Below are positions 1 through 8,700 of a stretch of 43,397 nucleotides of DNA, piece by piece (positions within the stretch are counted from its first letter, which is position 1; each line of letters opens with the position of its first letter). The position numbers were made by a program, and so were the translations under genes. Origin of the DNA: a virus; the IMG/VR virus record IMGVR_UViG_3300044739_000020, positions 1 through 43,397 of that record; one strand, given 5' to 3'. The notes beneath the pieces are model-generated. The model worked only from the letters and a program-made list of their open reading frames with translations. It was not told the origin of the DNA and did not search any database.

Positions 1-127
1 CGCGCCCCAAGTCAATCCGCGAGGCATACGCCCGCAAGAACAGCGGTTGATCCGCAGGGAGTAACCCATGACCATCACCCTCGCGGACGCGATGAAGAAC
101 GCCGCGTCCGATGTGGACTACGCCGTC
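1..127. repeat. Assembly overlap, left copy (identical to 43271-43397)
   Basis: Bases 1-127 match the last 127 bases of the window exactly. The repeat holds the last 50 bases of the scaffold gene (stop at 48-50) and the first 60 bases of the major capsid gene. A true terminal repeat would rarely cut two coding genes this way, and 127 is a common maximum k-mer size for short-read assemblers. I read it as the closure overlap of a circular contig; the unique length is 43270 bp. Confidence 0.93.
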
Positions 128-1087
128 ATCGACGAGACGCGGCGCACGTCCTGGCTTCTCGACCAGTTCAGCTTCGACGACGCCGCGACCCCCGGCGCCG
201 GGGGCGGGACGCTGAGCTACACCTACCAGCGCCTCACGCAGACCCGCGGCGGCCAGTTCCGTGCCTACAACACGGAGTACAGCCCGGCCGAGGCGAAGCG
301 CGACTCCATCACGGCCTCGCTGTACCCATTCGGTGGCGCGTACAACCTGGACCGCCTCCTGGCGCACCTCGGCCCGCGCCTGACCGACGAGATGGCCTTC
401 CAGACCGGCGAGCTGATCAAGGGCGCGGACGTCACGTTCGCGACCCAGCTGATCCAGGGCGACCACGCCAGCAACGTCCTGGGCTTCGACGGCCTCGACG
501 TCGCGCTGACGGGCACGGTCACGGAGTTCTTCCCGAACGCCACCACGTTCTACGCCGACTGGTCCGCCGCGACCCTGGACACCGTCGACGAGGCCATCAC
601 CGCCTCCGACCTGCTCGACGAGTTCCTGTCGCTGCTCAACGGCGAGCCGAGCGCCCTGATGGGCAACCGGCTGCTGATGAACCGCATCAAGTCCCTCGCC
701 AAGCGCGCCGGGCAGTACAGCATCACCCAGGACGACCTGGGCCGCACCATCGAGCGGTACGGCAACGCCGTGCTGGTCGACCTCGGCACCACGAACGACG
801 ACCTGACCGGTAACACCAGCTACGTCGTCCCGATCGAAACCCGCGACCCCGACGGTGCTGGCGGTGGCGGCAACATCACCAACCTCACCGACCTGTACGC
901 GGTGCGGTTCGGGATGGACGCCCTGCACGGGGCGAGCGTCGCGGGCAAGCCGCTGGTGCAGACCTGGGAGCCGGACTGGTCGACCTCCGGCGCGGTCAAG
1001 ACCGGGGAGCTCGAGATCGGGCCCGCGACCATGGTCCTCAAGCACTCCCGGTCGTGCGGCGTCTTCCGCAACATCAAGGTGAAGTGA
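68..1087 (+). CDS. Major capsid protein
   Basis: This is a 339-residue protein of the size and composition of an HK97-fold shell protein, and it directly follows a charged, helical scaffold gene (42745-43320, adjacent across the circular join). The ATG follows a GGGAG ribosome site at 57-61. The N-terminal part (about residues 1-40) looks helical. It is followed by a long mixed region with several aromatic beta segments, as in the shell proteins of actinophages. No protease domain is visible in it. The gene order portal, MuF, scaffold, this gene, neck genes is the main support for the call; an HK97-fold profile match would confirm it. The first 60 bases recur at 43338-43397 because of the circular overlap. 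Confidence 0.9.
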   Translation: MTITLADAMKNAASDVDYAVIDETRRTSWLLDQFSFDDAATPGAGGGTLSYTYQRLTQTRGGQFRAYNTEYSPAEAKRDSITASLYPFGGAYNLDRLLAHLGPRLTDEMAFQTGELIKGADVTFATQLIQGDHASNVLGFDGLDVALTGTVTEFFPNATTFYADWSAATLDTVDEAITASDLLDEFLSLLNGEPSALMGNRLLMNRIKSLAKRAGQYSITQDDLGRTIERYGNAVLVDLGTTNDDLTGNTSYVVPIETRDPDGAGGGGNITNLTDLYAVRFGMDALHGASVAGKPLVQTWEPDWSTSGAVKTGELEIGPATMVLKHSRSCGVFRNIKVK

Positions 1088-1094
1088 GGCAGCC

Positions 1095-1493
1095 ATGACC
1101 ATGAGGTACTTCGAGGTCCACGCGCCTCGGAACGACTTCACCGGCCGCGTCGGGGGTGTGTCCTTCGCCGACGGGGTCGCGCGCGTGCAGTTCGGCGACC
1201 TCCGCGACGACCGCGGTGTGGCCGTCGCGGAGGAGCACCAGGTCTCCCCCGGTCGGTCGCTGGTGCTGTTCGCGCAGCGCCGCCCCGGCTACTCGGTCAC
1301 CGAACTCGACGCCAACGGTCGGCCCGTCGAGGACGAGGTCGACGAGCCGAAGGCGGACAAGGTGCCCAACGGGCGGTCCTCGGCCGAGACCTGGCGCGCA
1401 TACGCCGTCAGCCAGGGCATGGACTCGGCTGAGGCCGAGAAGCTCTCGCGCGACGAGCTGATCGCGCATTACGCGAAGGAGAACGGCAAGTGA
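1095..1493 (+). CDS. Small structural protein with a C-terminal HeH/LEM-like segment
   Basis: The product has 132 residues. The N-terminal 75 residues look like a small beta barrel rich in G, V and D. An acidic linker follows (about 72-86), then a helical segment (about 93-130) containing WRAYAVSQGMDSAEAEKLSR, which resembles the short HeH/LEM or Rho-N-like helical modules common at the ends of phage head proteins. Its place directly after the capsid gene and before the neck genes suggests a capsid-associated or decoration role. Its 3' end overlaps the next gene by 4 bp (GTGA). Confidence 0.6.
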   Translation: MTMRYFEVHAPRNDFTGRVGGVSFADGVARVQFGDLRDDRGVAVAEEHQVSPGRSLVLFAQRRPGYSVTELDANGRPVEDEVDEPKADKVPNGRSSAETWRAYAVSQGMDSAEAEKLSRDELIAHYAKENGK

Positions 1494-2098
1494 CCACCCT
1501 CGGCCGTTTCACCGGCAATGTCCGCGACGAACTCGCCGCGGTCGCCGACATGTCCCGCCAGTTCCTCGCCGGTCTGCCCACCGTCTCCGACGGCGGCGCA
1601 CCGGTGCGGACCAACGTTCCGCGCCTGGCGGTCACCGCTGACGTCGGCGCGCTGACCACGCAGGTGATGACGTCGGTGGCGCTGTACCTGCGCAAGGGCG
1701 ACGTCGTCACCAACCTGTCGTTCCGGTCGGGCGCCACTGCGGCGGCAACGCCCACCAACTACTGGTTCGCGCTGTATTCCACGGCCAGCCCTGCGGCGCT
1801 GCTGGGCCAGACCGCTGATCAGCTCACCGCGGCGTGGCCGGCGTCCACCACGAAGACGCTGGCACTCGCGGCCCCGGTCACGATCCCGTCGGACGGGATT
1901 TACTGGGCCGCGATCATGGTCAAGGCGACCACCGTGCCCAGCCTGGCCGGCCCGCCCTCTCCACTGCTGGCCGCGCCCGTGTTCACCGGCGAAAAGGCGT
2001 TGGCGCAGACCTCTGGGTCCGCGCTCACCACCACTGCCCCGGCCACGATCGCCTCGCCCACCGCGGTGGCGACGCTGCCCTGGTGCGCTGCCAGCTAG
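1490..2098 (+). CDS. Virion-associated beta-rich protein (possible decoration or head-fibre protein)
   Basis: The 202-residue product starts at a GTG that overlaps the previous stop (GTGA). After a short helical start, residues 45-150 form a regular alternation of small hydrophobic and Thr/Ser residues with aromatic pairs such as NYWFALYS and DGIYWAAI. This pattern suggests a jelly-roll or Ig-like domain of the kind found in surface-exposed phage proteins that bind sugars. The C-terminus is Ala/Thr/Pro rich. It sits between capsid and neck genes, so a head decoration or head-fibre role is inferred, not shown. Confidence 0.5.
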   Translation: MTTLGRFTGNVRDELAAVADMSRQFLAGLPTVSDGGAPVRTNVPRLAVTADVGALTTQVMTSVALYLRKGDVVTNLSFRSGATAAATPTNYWFALYSTASPAALLGQTADQLTAAWPASTTKTLALAAPVTIPSDGIYWAAIMVKATTVPSLAGPPSPLLAAPVFTGEKALAQTSGSALTTTAPATIASPTAVATLPWCAAS

Positions 2099-2147
2099 TA
2101 GCCCACGTCCATTCGCCTGATCACCAACACGGGACGGGAGGCCTGTC

Positions 2148-2735
2148 GTGACAGCGCTCGCCACCACGGCGGACCTCTCGTCCTACCTGGTCGCCACCGG
2201 GCAGCCCGCGCTCACCCAAGCCCAGCTGCCGGGCGCGCAGCTCCTCCTGGACGCCATATCCGAGGCGGTCCGGGCGGAGACCGGCCACCGGTTCGACGGC
2301 GGTCTGTCCATTGTGGAACTCCAGGGGCTGTGGCTGGACGACTCGGAGTGCGCGTCCGGCCGTCGGGACCTGGTTTTGCCTCAGCAGCCGGTCCAGTCGG
2401 TCGTCTCGGTGCTGATCGACGGCGTGGCGGTCACCGACTACACGCTCCGCGGCGGTGCCCTGTGGCGCGACTTGGGCTGGCCGGGCTGGGTGACGGTCAC
2501 GTTTGTGCACGGCTCCGGCGCCGCACCGGATGACGTCCGCGGCTACATCCTGATGTGTTCCGCCGAGGGGCTGCGCGGTGCGACGCCACTCAAGAGCGAG
2601 CGCATCGCCGAGTACGACTACGAGCGCGGCGACACCCTGCCCGGCGATCACCTCGGCCTCGGCGTGGCCGCACTCAAGCGCCGCTACCCGCCCGTCTCGG
2701 GGGCCGACGTCATGGTGCGCAGCTCCCACCGGTGA
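2148..2735 (+). CDS. Head-tail connector (adaptor, gp6/Ad1-like)
   Basis: The 195-residue protein starts at GTG after a GGGAGG site at 2135-2140. The first 60 residues are helical, with the ADLSSYL..LPGAQLLLDAISEAVRAETGHRF pattern typical of phage connector proteins that dock on the portal. The middle part is beta rich and ends in a helix near the C-terminus. It is the first neck gene after the capsid cluster, where siphophages encode the adaptor ring. The family call rests on this pattern and on position. Confidence 0.72.
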   Translation: MTALATTADLSSYLVATGQPALTQAQLPGAQLLLDAISEAVRAETGHRFDGGLSIVELQGLWLDDSECASGRRDLVLPQQPVQSVVSVLIDGVAVTDYTLRGGALWRDLGWPGWVTVTFVHGSGAAPDDVRGYILMCSAEGLRGATPLKSERIAEYDYERGDTLPGDHLGLGVAALKRRYPPVSGADVMVRSSHR

Positions 2736-2750
2736 CCAGGAGGTCCAACC

Positions 2751-3002
2751 GTGCCCGAGTACATCGACCCCGACGGCCAGTCCCACTGGGCAGACCAAGG
2801 CAGCCCGCTTGTAGCCAGCGGATTCCTCCGACCCGCCGAGGAGGTGCCCGATGCGGTGGAACACGACGGTGACCCTGAGGACGCCGCAGATGATGCGGGA
2901 TCCGAAGACGGGCAATCAGATCCCGCGCGACCCCCTCGTCGTAAGCGGGGTGCTGGCGTTCGTGGCGCAGGCGAGCGTGGCGACGCTCCGCCAGAGTCTT
3001 GA
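2751..3002 (+). CDS. Small acidic neck-region protein overlapping the next gene
   Basis: The 83-residue ORF has a GTG start 7 bases after a strong AGGAGG site (2738-2743). Residues 1-35 (MPEYIDPDGQSHWADQGSP and following) look like a folded phage segment. Residues 36-83 turn low-complexity and charged where the ORF runs out of frame through the first 152 bases of the next gene. The strong ribosome site argues for translation. The C-terminal half may be merely tolerated coding. Function is unknown; it probably belongs to the head-tail joining group. Confidence 0.55.
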   Translation: MPEYIDPDGQSHWADQGSPLVASGFLRPAEEVPDAVEHDGDPEDAADDAGSEDGQSDPARPPRRKRGAGVRGAGERGDAPPES

Positions 3003-3213
3003 GATCAGCGGGGCGCAGCAGACCTCGACAGCTGTCGGCACTCTCGTTCTCCCCGCCGGGACCACGATCACCTCCGCGTCTACAGCGACCGATGACGTCT
3101 CTGGTCAGGTGTGGCGGGTAGTGGGTGAGCCAGCCATCCGCCACGGCGTGGCGCCCGGCACCTCCTTCATCGCGGCCCAGATCCGGGCCGTTTCCGACCT
3201 GCAAGAGCCCTAG
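2851..3213 (+). CDS. Head-tail connector (stopper/head-closure-like)
   Basis: The 120-residue product starts at ATG after a GAGGAGG site that lies inside the preceding ORF. The sequence MRWNTTVTLRTPQMMRDPKTGNQ.. is like head-closure or stopper proteins, which begin with a strand carrying a described target and a charged hairpin. A Thr/Ser-rich beta region and a WRVVGEPAIRHG segment follow. Size and place between the adaptor and the gp10-like gene match the siphophage neck order. It overlaps the 83-residue ORF by 152 bp in another frame. Confidence 0.6.
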   Translation: MRWNTTVTLRTPQMMRDPKTGNQIPRDPLVVSGVLAFVAQASVATLRQSLEISGAQQTSTAVGTLVLPAGTTITSASTATDDVSGQVWRVVGEPAIRHGVAPGTSFIAAQIRAVSDLQEP

Positions 3214-3222
3214 GAGCCTCCG

Positions 3223-3558
3223 ATGGCCGCAACGCCTCTGACCATGCAGTCCGTCGATCACCTCACCGCAGTCACGATCGGCGTCGGAACCGCGGCCGAC
3301 ACCGTGAACGGCAACAGTGTCGCCAACGGCGGCTTCACGGTGCTGTGGATGAACAACACCGACGTCGGATCCCAGACCGTCACTTTCGCGGTACCGGTCC
3401 TGGTCGATGGGCTGGCAGTGGCGACTCGCGTGGTGACCCTCGCGGCCGGGGCGCAGAAGCTCATGAAGATGGGCCCGCCGGCTGTCCACGGGAACCCGAC
3501 GGTGTTCACCGGCAGCAACGCCGGGGTGAAGTTCAACGCCTACGCCGTGTCCTCGTAG
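3223..3558 (+). CDS. Small beta-rich neck-region protein, unknown function
   Basis: The product has 111 residues and starts at ATG after a GGAGCC-type site. It is dominated by alternating V/T/A strands with few charges, for example TVTFAVPVLVDGLAVATRVVTL, which suggests a compact beta-sandwich. It resembles small decoration-like or Ig-like proteins found in actinophage structural clusters. The stop codon TAG at 3556-3558 is followed immediately by the next ATG, so the two genes are probably translated together. No catalytic motif is visible. Confidence 0.55.
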   Translation: MAATPLTMQSVDHLTAVTIGVGTAADTVNGNSVANGGFTVLWMNNTDVGSQTVTFAVPVLVDGLAVATRVVTLAAGAQKLMKMGPPAVHGNPTVFTGSNAGVKFNAYAVSS

Positions 3559-3867
3559 ATGGAAGCCTTCACCATCACCCTCTACGGCCCGCAGCTGGCG
3601 GCCGAGGTGATGGAGGCCGCCACGGACGGCCGGATCCAGGTCGCGGAGGCGATCGCGGCCCAGGCCCGCGCCGACGCCCCGGTGAAGACCGGCGAGTACC
3701 GCGACGGCATCGGAATCCAAGTCCAGGGTGACGACGTCCGCGTGGTCGACGAAGACGAAGACGCGGGCTACAAGGAGTACGGCACCCACAACACCCCGGC
3801 GCACGCGGTGCTCACCGACACCGCCCGCCAGTACGGCCGGTACACCGGTGTCCAACCGCGGGGGTGA
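3559..3867 (+). CDS. HK97 gp10-like neck/tail-completion protein
   Basis: The 102-residue product carries the hallmark of the HK97 gp10 family: a helix with IAAQARADAPVKTGEYRDGI followed by a short beta region and YKEYGTHNTPAHAVL near the C-terminus. This family acts at the head-tail joint. The start abuts the previous stop with no gap, and no separate ribosome site is seen, so re-initiation is likely. It lies just before the tail terminator, as in many siphophages. Confidence 0.78.
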   Translation: MEAFTITLYGPQLAAEVMEAATDGRIQVAEAIAAQARADAPVKTGEYRDGIGIQVQGDDVRVVDEDEDAGYKEYGTHNTPAHAVLTDTARQYGRYTGVQPRG

Positions 3868-3870
3868 GTC

Positions 3871-4323
3871 GTGCCCCTGCCGCACATACCGTCCGCCATC
3901 CGCGCGCTCCTGCTCGACGACCTGGAGTTCGCCGGCCTGATCGGTGGGCGCCTGTCCACGCGAGCACCCAGTGACGTCACCAGGCCTTACGGGATTGTCC
4001 AGGCGCCCGGGAACAACCCGCTCGGAGCGTTTGGACCGTTCTGGAAACCGATCGTGCAGGTCGAGGGCTGGCTAGGCCCCGATCCAACGGACACGACAGC
4101 CCCGATCGAGGACCCCGAGGTAGCCGTCTGGCGGATCGCGGTCCGCGCCGCCGAGGTGCTCAAGGCGGCGCAGTACGTCACGTACGCCGACGACCACGGC
4201 GCCATGACCTACAAGGCCCGCGTGTTCGAGGGGCCCCTGCCTCGCACCGACACCACACGCGGCCCATCCATGCCGGTTTTCGGTTGCCTCGTTCGCGCGG
4301 AACTGACGCTCGGCGCGAGCTGA
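3871..4323 (+). CDS. Tail terminator
   Basis: The product has 150 residues and a GTG start 3 bases after the previous stop. The layout matches phage tail terminators: an N-terminal helix (IPSAIRALLLDDLEFAGLIG), then GRLSTRAP..RPYGIVQAPG, a conserved-looking hydrophobic strand pattern, and a late strand leading to the C-terminus. Such proteins cap the tail tube and meet the neck. It lies directly before the tube gene, which is the usual order. Confidence 0.7.
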   Translation: MPLPHIPSAIRALLLDDLEFAGLIGGRLSTRAPSDVTRPYGIVQAPGNNPLGAFGPFWKPIVQVEGWLGPDPTDTTAPIEDPEVAVWRIAVRAAEVLKAAQYVTYADDHGAMTYKARVFEGPLPRTDTTRGPSMPVFGCLVRAELTLGAS

Positions 4324-4369
4324 TCACCATCCACATCGACCGCCTGGCGGTCACCATCCAGGAGGAACG

Positions 4370-4954
4370 ATGTCCACCTACGTTGACTCGACCAAAGCCG
4401 TCCTGTGGATCGACGGCGACGGGTTCCGCGGCCCGGCCAACGCTGTCGCCCCGGTCGACCCGTTCGCCGCCGCCCCGCAAACCGGCGACGGAAGCCCCGT
4501 GGTCCTCGACGCCTATGGCGCGATCGAGACCGGGTTCTCGATCGACCCGAACACGCAGAAGAAGGACTACGACGCCTGGAACAACCAGTCCGGCAGCGCG
4601 TTCCTCACCCACATCCAGCCCGGCACCAAGTCGCTGAAGTTCCGGGTCATGCAGTACTCCAAGGCCTCTGTGACCACCCTGCTGCGTGGCGGCACCATCT
4701 CTAACCCTGCTGGCTCGGTCTACAAGTGGAACCTCGGGACGGGGGAAGAATTCAGCTTCCTCGTCCAGCTCAAGGATGCCCTCGCGGTGAAGAAGAAGGC
4801 GTTCTGGATCGCGCGCGCGAGCCTCGCGGCTGAACCTCAGGAGATCCTCAACGAGGACAAGGTCGACGGCTGGGAGTTCGAGGTCAACGCCCTCGCCCCC
4901 GTCGGCGGCGGTCTCGCGATCCAGCCGTACACCAACTGGAACCCGCTGGCCTGA
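4370..4954 (+). CDS. Major tail tube protein
   Basis: The 194-residue product starts at ATG after an AGGAGG site (4359-4364). It follows the tail terminator and precedes the frameshifted chaperone genes and the tape measure, which is the conserved siphophage position for the tube subunit. The sequence is beta rich with a mid-protein segment AFLTHIQPGTKSLKFRVMQYS and a strand pair KKAFWIARASLA..EILNEDKVDGWEFEV near the C-terminus, as in tube proteins that stack into hexamer rings. It ends at the ATGA shared with the next gene. Confidence 0.82.
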   Translation: MSTYVDSTKAVLWIDGDGFRGPANAVAPVDPFAAAPQTGDGSPVVLDAYGAIETGFSIDPNTQKKDYDAWNNQSGSAFLTHIQPGTKSLKFRVMQYSKASVTTLLRGGTISNPAGSVYKWNLGTGEEFSFLVQLKDALAVKKKAFWIARASLAAEPQEILNEDKVDGWEFEVNALAPVGGGLAIQPYTNWNPLA

Positions 4955-5325
4955 TGAGCGACATCCTCGACCTCGACGCCCTACTCGCCGAGCGTTCCCT
5001 CGAGCCGCGGCCGGTGAAGCTGGGCGGACACACGTTCAAGGTCCGCACCGACCTCTCCGGCGCGGAGGTCATCAGGTACTTCGCGCTGGCCCGTGCCAGT
5101 CAGGACAAGGAGGCCCTGGCCCTGCTTGTCGCAACCGAGGACGTCGACGCGCTGCGCACCGCCCTGATGGGTGTGCCGGACAAGCTGTTCGTCTTCGCGA
5201 TGCAGCAGATCATGCTCGCGGCCGGGCTCCCGCTGGACAACCCGACGCCCGCTGAGACTCCGGTCGACGCGGAGGAGAACCCGGAGCCGGACGGAGAGTC
5301 GGCGGGGGAATCCTCGGCGTCCTGA
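4954..5325 (+). CDS. Tail assembly chaperone, short form (G-like)
   Basis: The 123-residue product overlaps the tube gene's stop (its ATG begins at the last base of that gene). It has the usual chaperone layout: acidic start, a strand segment RPVKLGGHTFKVRTDLSGAE, then helices to about residue 95, then an acidic Pro/Glu tail. A GGGGGAA run at 5304-5310 lies five codons before the stop, and a -1 shift there gives the long form. Such proteins coat the tape measure during tail assembly and are absent from the finished virion. Confidence 0.85.
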   Translation: MSDILDLDALLAERSLEPRPVKLGGHTFKVRTDLSGAEVIRYFALARASQDKEALALLVATEDVDALRTALMGVPDKLFVFAMQQIMLAAGLPLDNPTPAETPVDAEENPEPDGESAGESSAS

Positions 5326-5753
5326 TCTGGACCCTCGGGTCCGGTTGGGGCGCCACTCTCGCCGCCTTCCGGCGCCAGTACCACCTCGATCTACGGGCGT
5401 GCTTCCGCGAGATGCCCTACCGGGACCTCGTCACCCTGATTGGGGACTTGAGTCACTGGGGTCCACACGAAGAAAACACCGCGACCCTGCTGGACGTGCT
5501 CTACCACGGGCACGACCTGTCCTGGGCGGACCGGGTGACCGATCCCGACGAGGCCGAGGCCGAGCGGCGACAGGCCAAGCGATCCCGGATCTCGCCTCCG
5601 AAGCATCCGATCGTCCCCCCGGTCGCGGCACGTCCGCCGCGGGTGGCTGACCGGCGCATGCAGGAGTACGTCGACGCGCTCACCCCTTACCTGCCGCCGC
5701 CCCCCGACCCGTGGGAACTGCTCGCCCAGTGGGAGCGCTCCATCGGAATCTGA
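4954..5753 (+). CDS. Tail assembly chaperone, frameshifted long form (G-T-like), join 4954-5307 with 5307-5753
   Basis: Reading on from the slippery run in the -1 frame, the open frame runs from 5304 to the stop at 5751-5753. Its first codons give ILGVLIWTLGSGWGATLAA and then FRRQYHLDLRACFREMPYRD. This is the classic start of the T part of siphophage chaperones, and it lies upstream of the first ATG in that frame (5412). The T part therefore has no start of its own that includes its conserved segment. A shift at GGG (5305-5307) predicts a 266-residue fusion. The C-terminal end is Pro/Arg rich. Confidence 0.8.
5304..5310 (+). promoter_or_regulatory. Programmed -1 frameshift site (GGGGGAA)
   Basis: The zero-frame codons are GCG GGG GAA. 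The run of five G allows the Gly tRNA to re-pair one base back. The downstream -1 frame contains the conserved start of the chaperone T domain. No strong pseudoknot was worked out by eye. Efficiency cannot be judged from sequence. Confidence 0.75.
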
Positions 5754-5777
5754 CGACACCGGGACGGGGGTGACTCC

Positions 5778-8700
5778 GTGCCAGGCGGCAAGATCGATAT
5801 CCGGGTTGATCCGGACCTGCAGGGCTTCCAGGGCAAACTCGCCTCCGGCCTCCGGGCGGCGACGTCCTCGCTGTCGCCCATCGCCAAGGGCATCGGTCTC
5901 GCCGTAGCTGGCGGTCTCGCCGTCGGAAGCCTCGCGCTCAAGGACGCGATCAGTCTCGGGATCGAGTACGGGAACAACCTCAACACGCTCCAGAGCGTGT
6001 CCCAGGCGACCGGCGCCGAGATGAAGCAGGTCGGCGCCGTCGCCAAGGCGCTCGGCAACGACCTGACCCTGCCAGCCACCTCGGCGTCGGATGCCGCGCA
6101 GGCGATGCTGGAGCTGGCCAAGGGTGGCCTGAGCGTCAGCGAAGCCATGATCGCGGCCAAAGGCACCCTGCAGCTCGCCGCTGCGGCCCAAGTGTCCGGT
6201 GCCGAGGCGGCGGAGATCCAGGCCAACAGCCTCCAGGCCTTCGGCTTGGCCGCCGACCAAGCGGGCCGGGTGTCGGACGTCCTGGCCAACACCGCGAACG
6301 CCGCGTCCGGCGAGATCATCGACGTCGCGTACGCGATGAAGCAGGCCGCCACGGTGGCCAACCAGTACGGACTGTCCATTGAGGACACCGCCACCGCGCT
6401 GGGCCTGCTGGCCAACGCGGGCATTAAGGGCAGCGACGCGGGGACCTTGCTCAAGTCCGCCCTTGCCGCACTGGCCAGCCCGAGCAAGCCCGCCGCGGAT
6501 GCGATCCGGGACCTCGGACTGAAGGTGTTCGACGCGCAGGGCAGGTTCGTTGGCCTCCGGTCGGTCATGGATCAGCTGCACGGCGCTTCTACGAGGATGA
6601 CGCAGCAGCAGTACGCCGCCGCGACGTCCACTGCGTTCGGCACCGACGCGATGCGCCTCGCCGGACTGGCCGCGCAGGTCACGGTCAAGGACTGGGACGC
6701 GATGCACGTCGCGGTCTCCCGGTCCGGCGGTGCGGCGGAAGTGTCCGCAGCGAAGATGAAGGGTCTCGGCGGGGCACTGCAAGGCTTCCGGTCGCAGGCC
6801 GAAACCGTGCAGCTCGGCGTCTACGAGGTCATCGAGCCCGCGCTGGAGTCACTGGTCCGCAAGTCGACGGTCCTGCTGGGCAAGGCTGGCAACAGCCTGA
6901 TCGACGTCCTCAAGACCGGCGAATCGGTCGCCGTGCAGTTCGGCCCTCGCATCGCCGCCGCGATCGACCGCAAGGCCGACGCCATTGGTGCGAGCGTGAA
7001 GAAGCTCGCCGCACCACTGGCAGAGGGCCTTGGCGACGCCGCACTTCAGGGGATCGCCATCGCGGGCGACTACCTCCACAGCCTCGGCGAGGCGGTCGAC
7101 ACCGCGGTCGACAAAGTGTCTCCCCTGGCGAAGGCCACGGGCGAACTGGTCAAGTCGCTCAGCCAGTCCGGTGGACCGATCGGAGCGTTCGGCGCGGGCC
7201 TGGGCCTGATCGGCGACGCCGCCGCTGGCGCCGCGCACCTGCTCGGCCCGCCCGTCGCGATCGTCGGCGCCCTGGTCCGCGCCTTCACCGATCTCCCTGG
7301 TCCGGTTCAGACCGCCGCCCTGGCGCTGCTGGCGCTGCGGGCCGGCCCGCAGGTGCTGTCTACCCTGCGCTCCGCACTGAGCAGCACGAGCCGCGACGCC
7401 GACGAAACGGCCGCCAAGACAGGCCTGCTCGGGCGCGCGTTCTCCGCCGTCACAGCACCGGTCCGCATCGCCGCCTCCGGACTGTCCGCCGCGACGAACA
7501 CCGTCCGGCAGTTCGGTGGCGAAGTCGCGCTACAGCGGGGCCTGATCGAGCAGTCCGGTGTGAGTATCGGCCGCCTCCAGGGCGCGGTACATGCCTTCGA
7601 GGTCAGCACTATCCCCGCGGTGGCCGCGGCCCGGAACTTCCGCGACCAGACGGGCGCGATCCGCGACGCCGCCGCGGCGACCGGCCAGCCGATCTCCGCC
7701 ATGGGTGCCGCGATCGGCACGCTCGTCGAGCGCAGCACTGGAATGTCGCAGATCCGCGACTCCTTCCACAGTGCCTCCGAGGGCGCGACGCGATTTAGTA
7801 CTGCCGCAGGGCTCGCAGCCGGCGCGGGCACCGGGCTCAAGCTCGCGGGCCAAGGCCTGCTCGGCGCACTGGGTGGCCCGTTCGGACTGGCTATCGCCGG
7901 GGCGGGCATTGGCCTCGGCTTCCTCGCGTCGAGCCAGGAACGCGCGGCCGCCTCGGCGGAGAAACACAAGCAGGACATCGACAAGCTGGCGGCCAGTTTG
8001 GACAAGCAGACCGGCGCCGCGACGTCCCGGACAAAGGCCGACATCGCTGACGCGAACGCGAAGAACGGCGTCAGCGACGCCGCCAACCGTCAGCGCATCG
8101 CCTTGGACGAGCTGCTCGAAGCGCAGACCGGCAACGAGAACGCGGTCACCCGTGTCAACCACTCCCTCCGTGAGCAGGTCTCGGCGCTACTCCAGAACGA
8201 CGCTGGACTACGTGACGCCGCGCGCCGGCTCGGCGAGTACGGCGTGTCTATGGGCGACCTCACTGAGGCAGCCGTCGGCAACGAAGGTGCGCTCAAGCGC
8301 GTCGAGGATCGGATGGCCCACCTCGGCAAGGGCGAGAAGATCGACTTCCACGGCCAGCTGCGCATCATCACCGATGCCACCCGGGACTTCGGGTTGCTCG
8401 GCGGAACGATTGGTAAGGCCAACGAGGATCTCGCTGAGTCCCAGAAACGACTCCGGGATGCGCGCGACGCCCTCGGAAGCTCCAGCCCGTTCGCCGAGCG
8501 GTTCACCGTCGCGCTGGATGGCCTGGGCAACAGCGCCTCCAGCGCGGCGAGCAAGGCGGGCTACCTCAAGTCGATCCTGGACGATCTACGCGGCGGGCAG
8601 ATCGCATTGGCGAACGCGCAGGCCGCACTGGACCGCACGTTCACGTCGATCAATGACAGCCTCAAGTCCGGTATCGACCGCGCCGACGGCTGGGGTAACG

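Noticed and set aside
1-127. Direct terminal repeat of a linear phage genome
   Set aside because: The repeat cuts two coding genes and has exactly the length of a common k-mer; a circular assembly overlap explains it better.
2330-2872. Second set of plus-strand ORFs (2330-2533, 2555-2872)
   Set aside because: Arg/Pro-rich shadows of the connector genes in other frames.
5391-6782. 463-codon minus-strand ORF
   Set aside because: It lies opposite the chaperone and tape-measure genes; shadow composition and no ribosome site.
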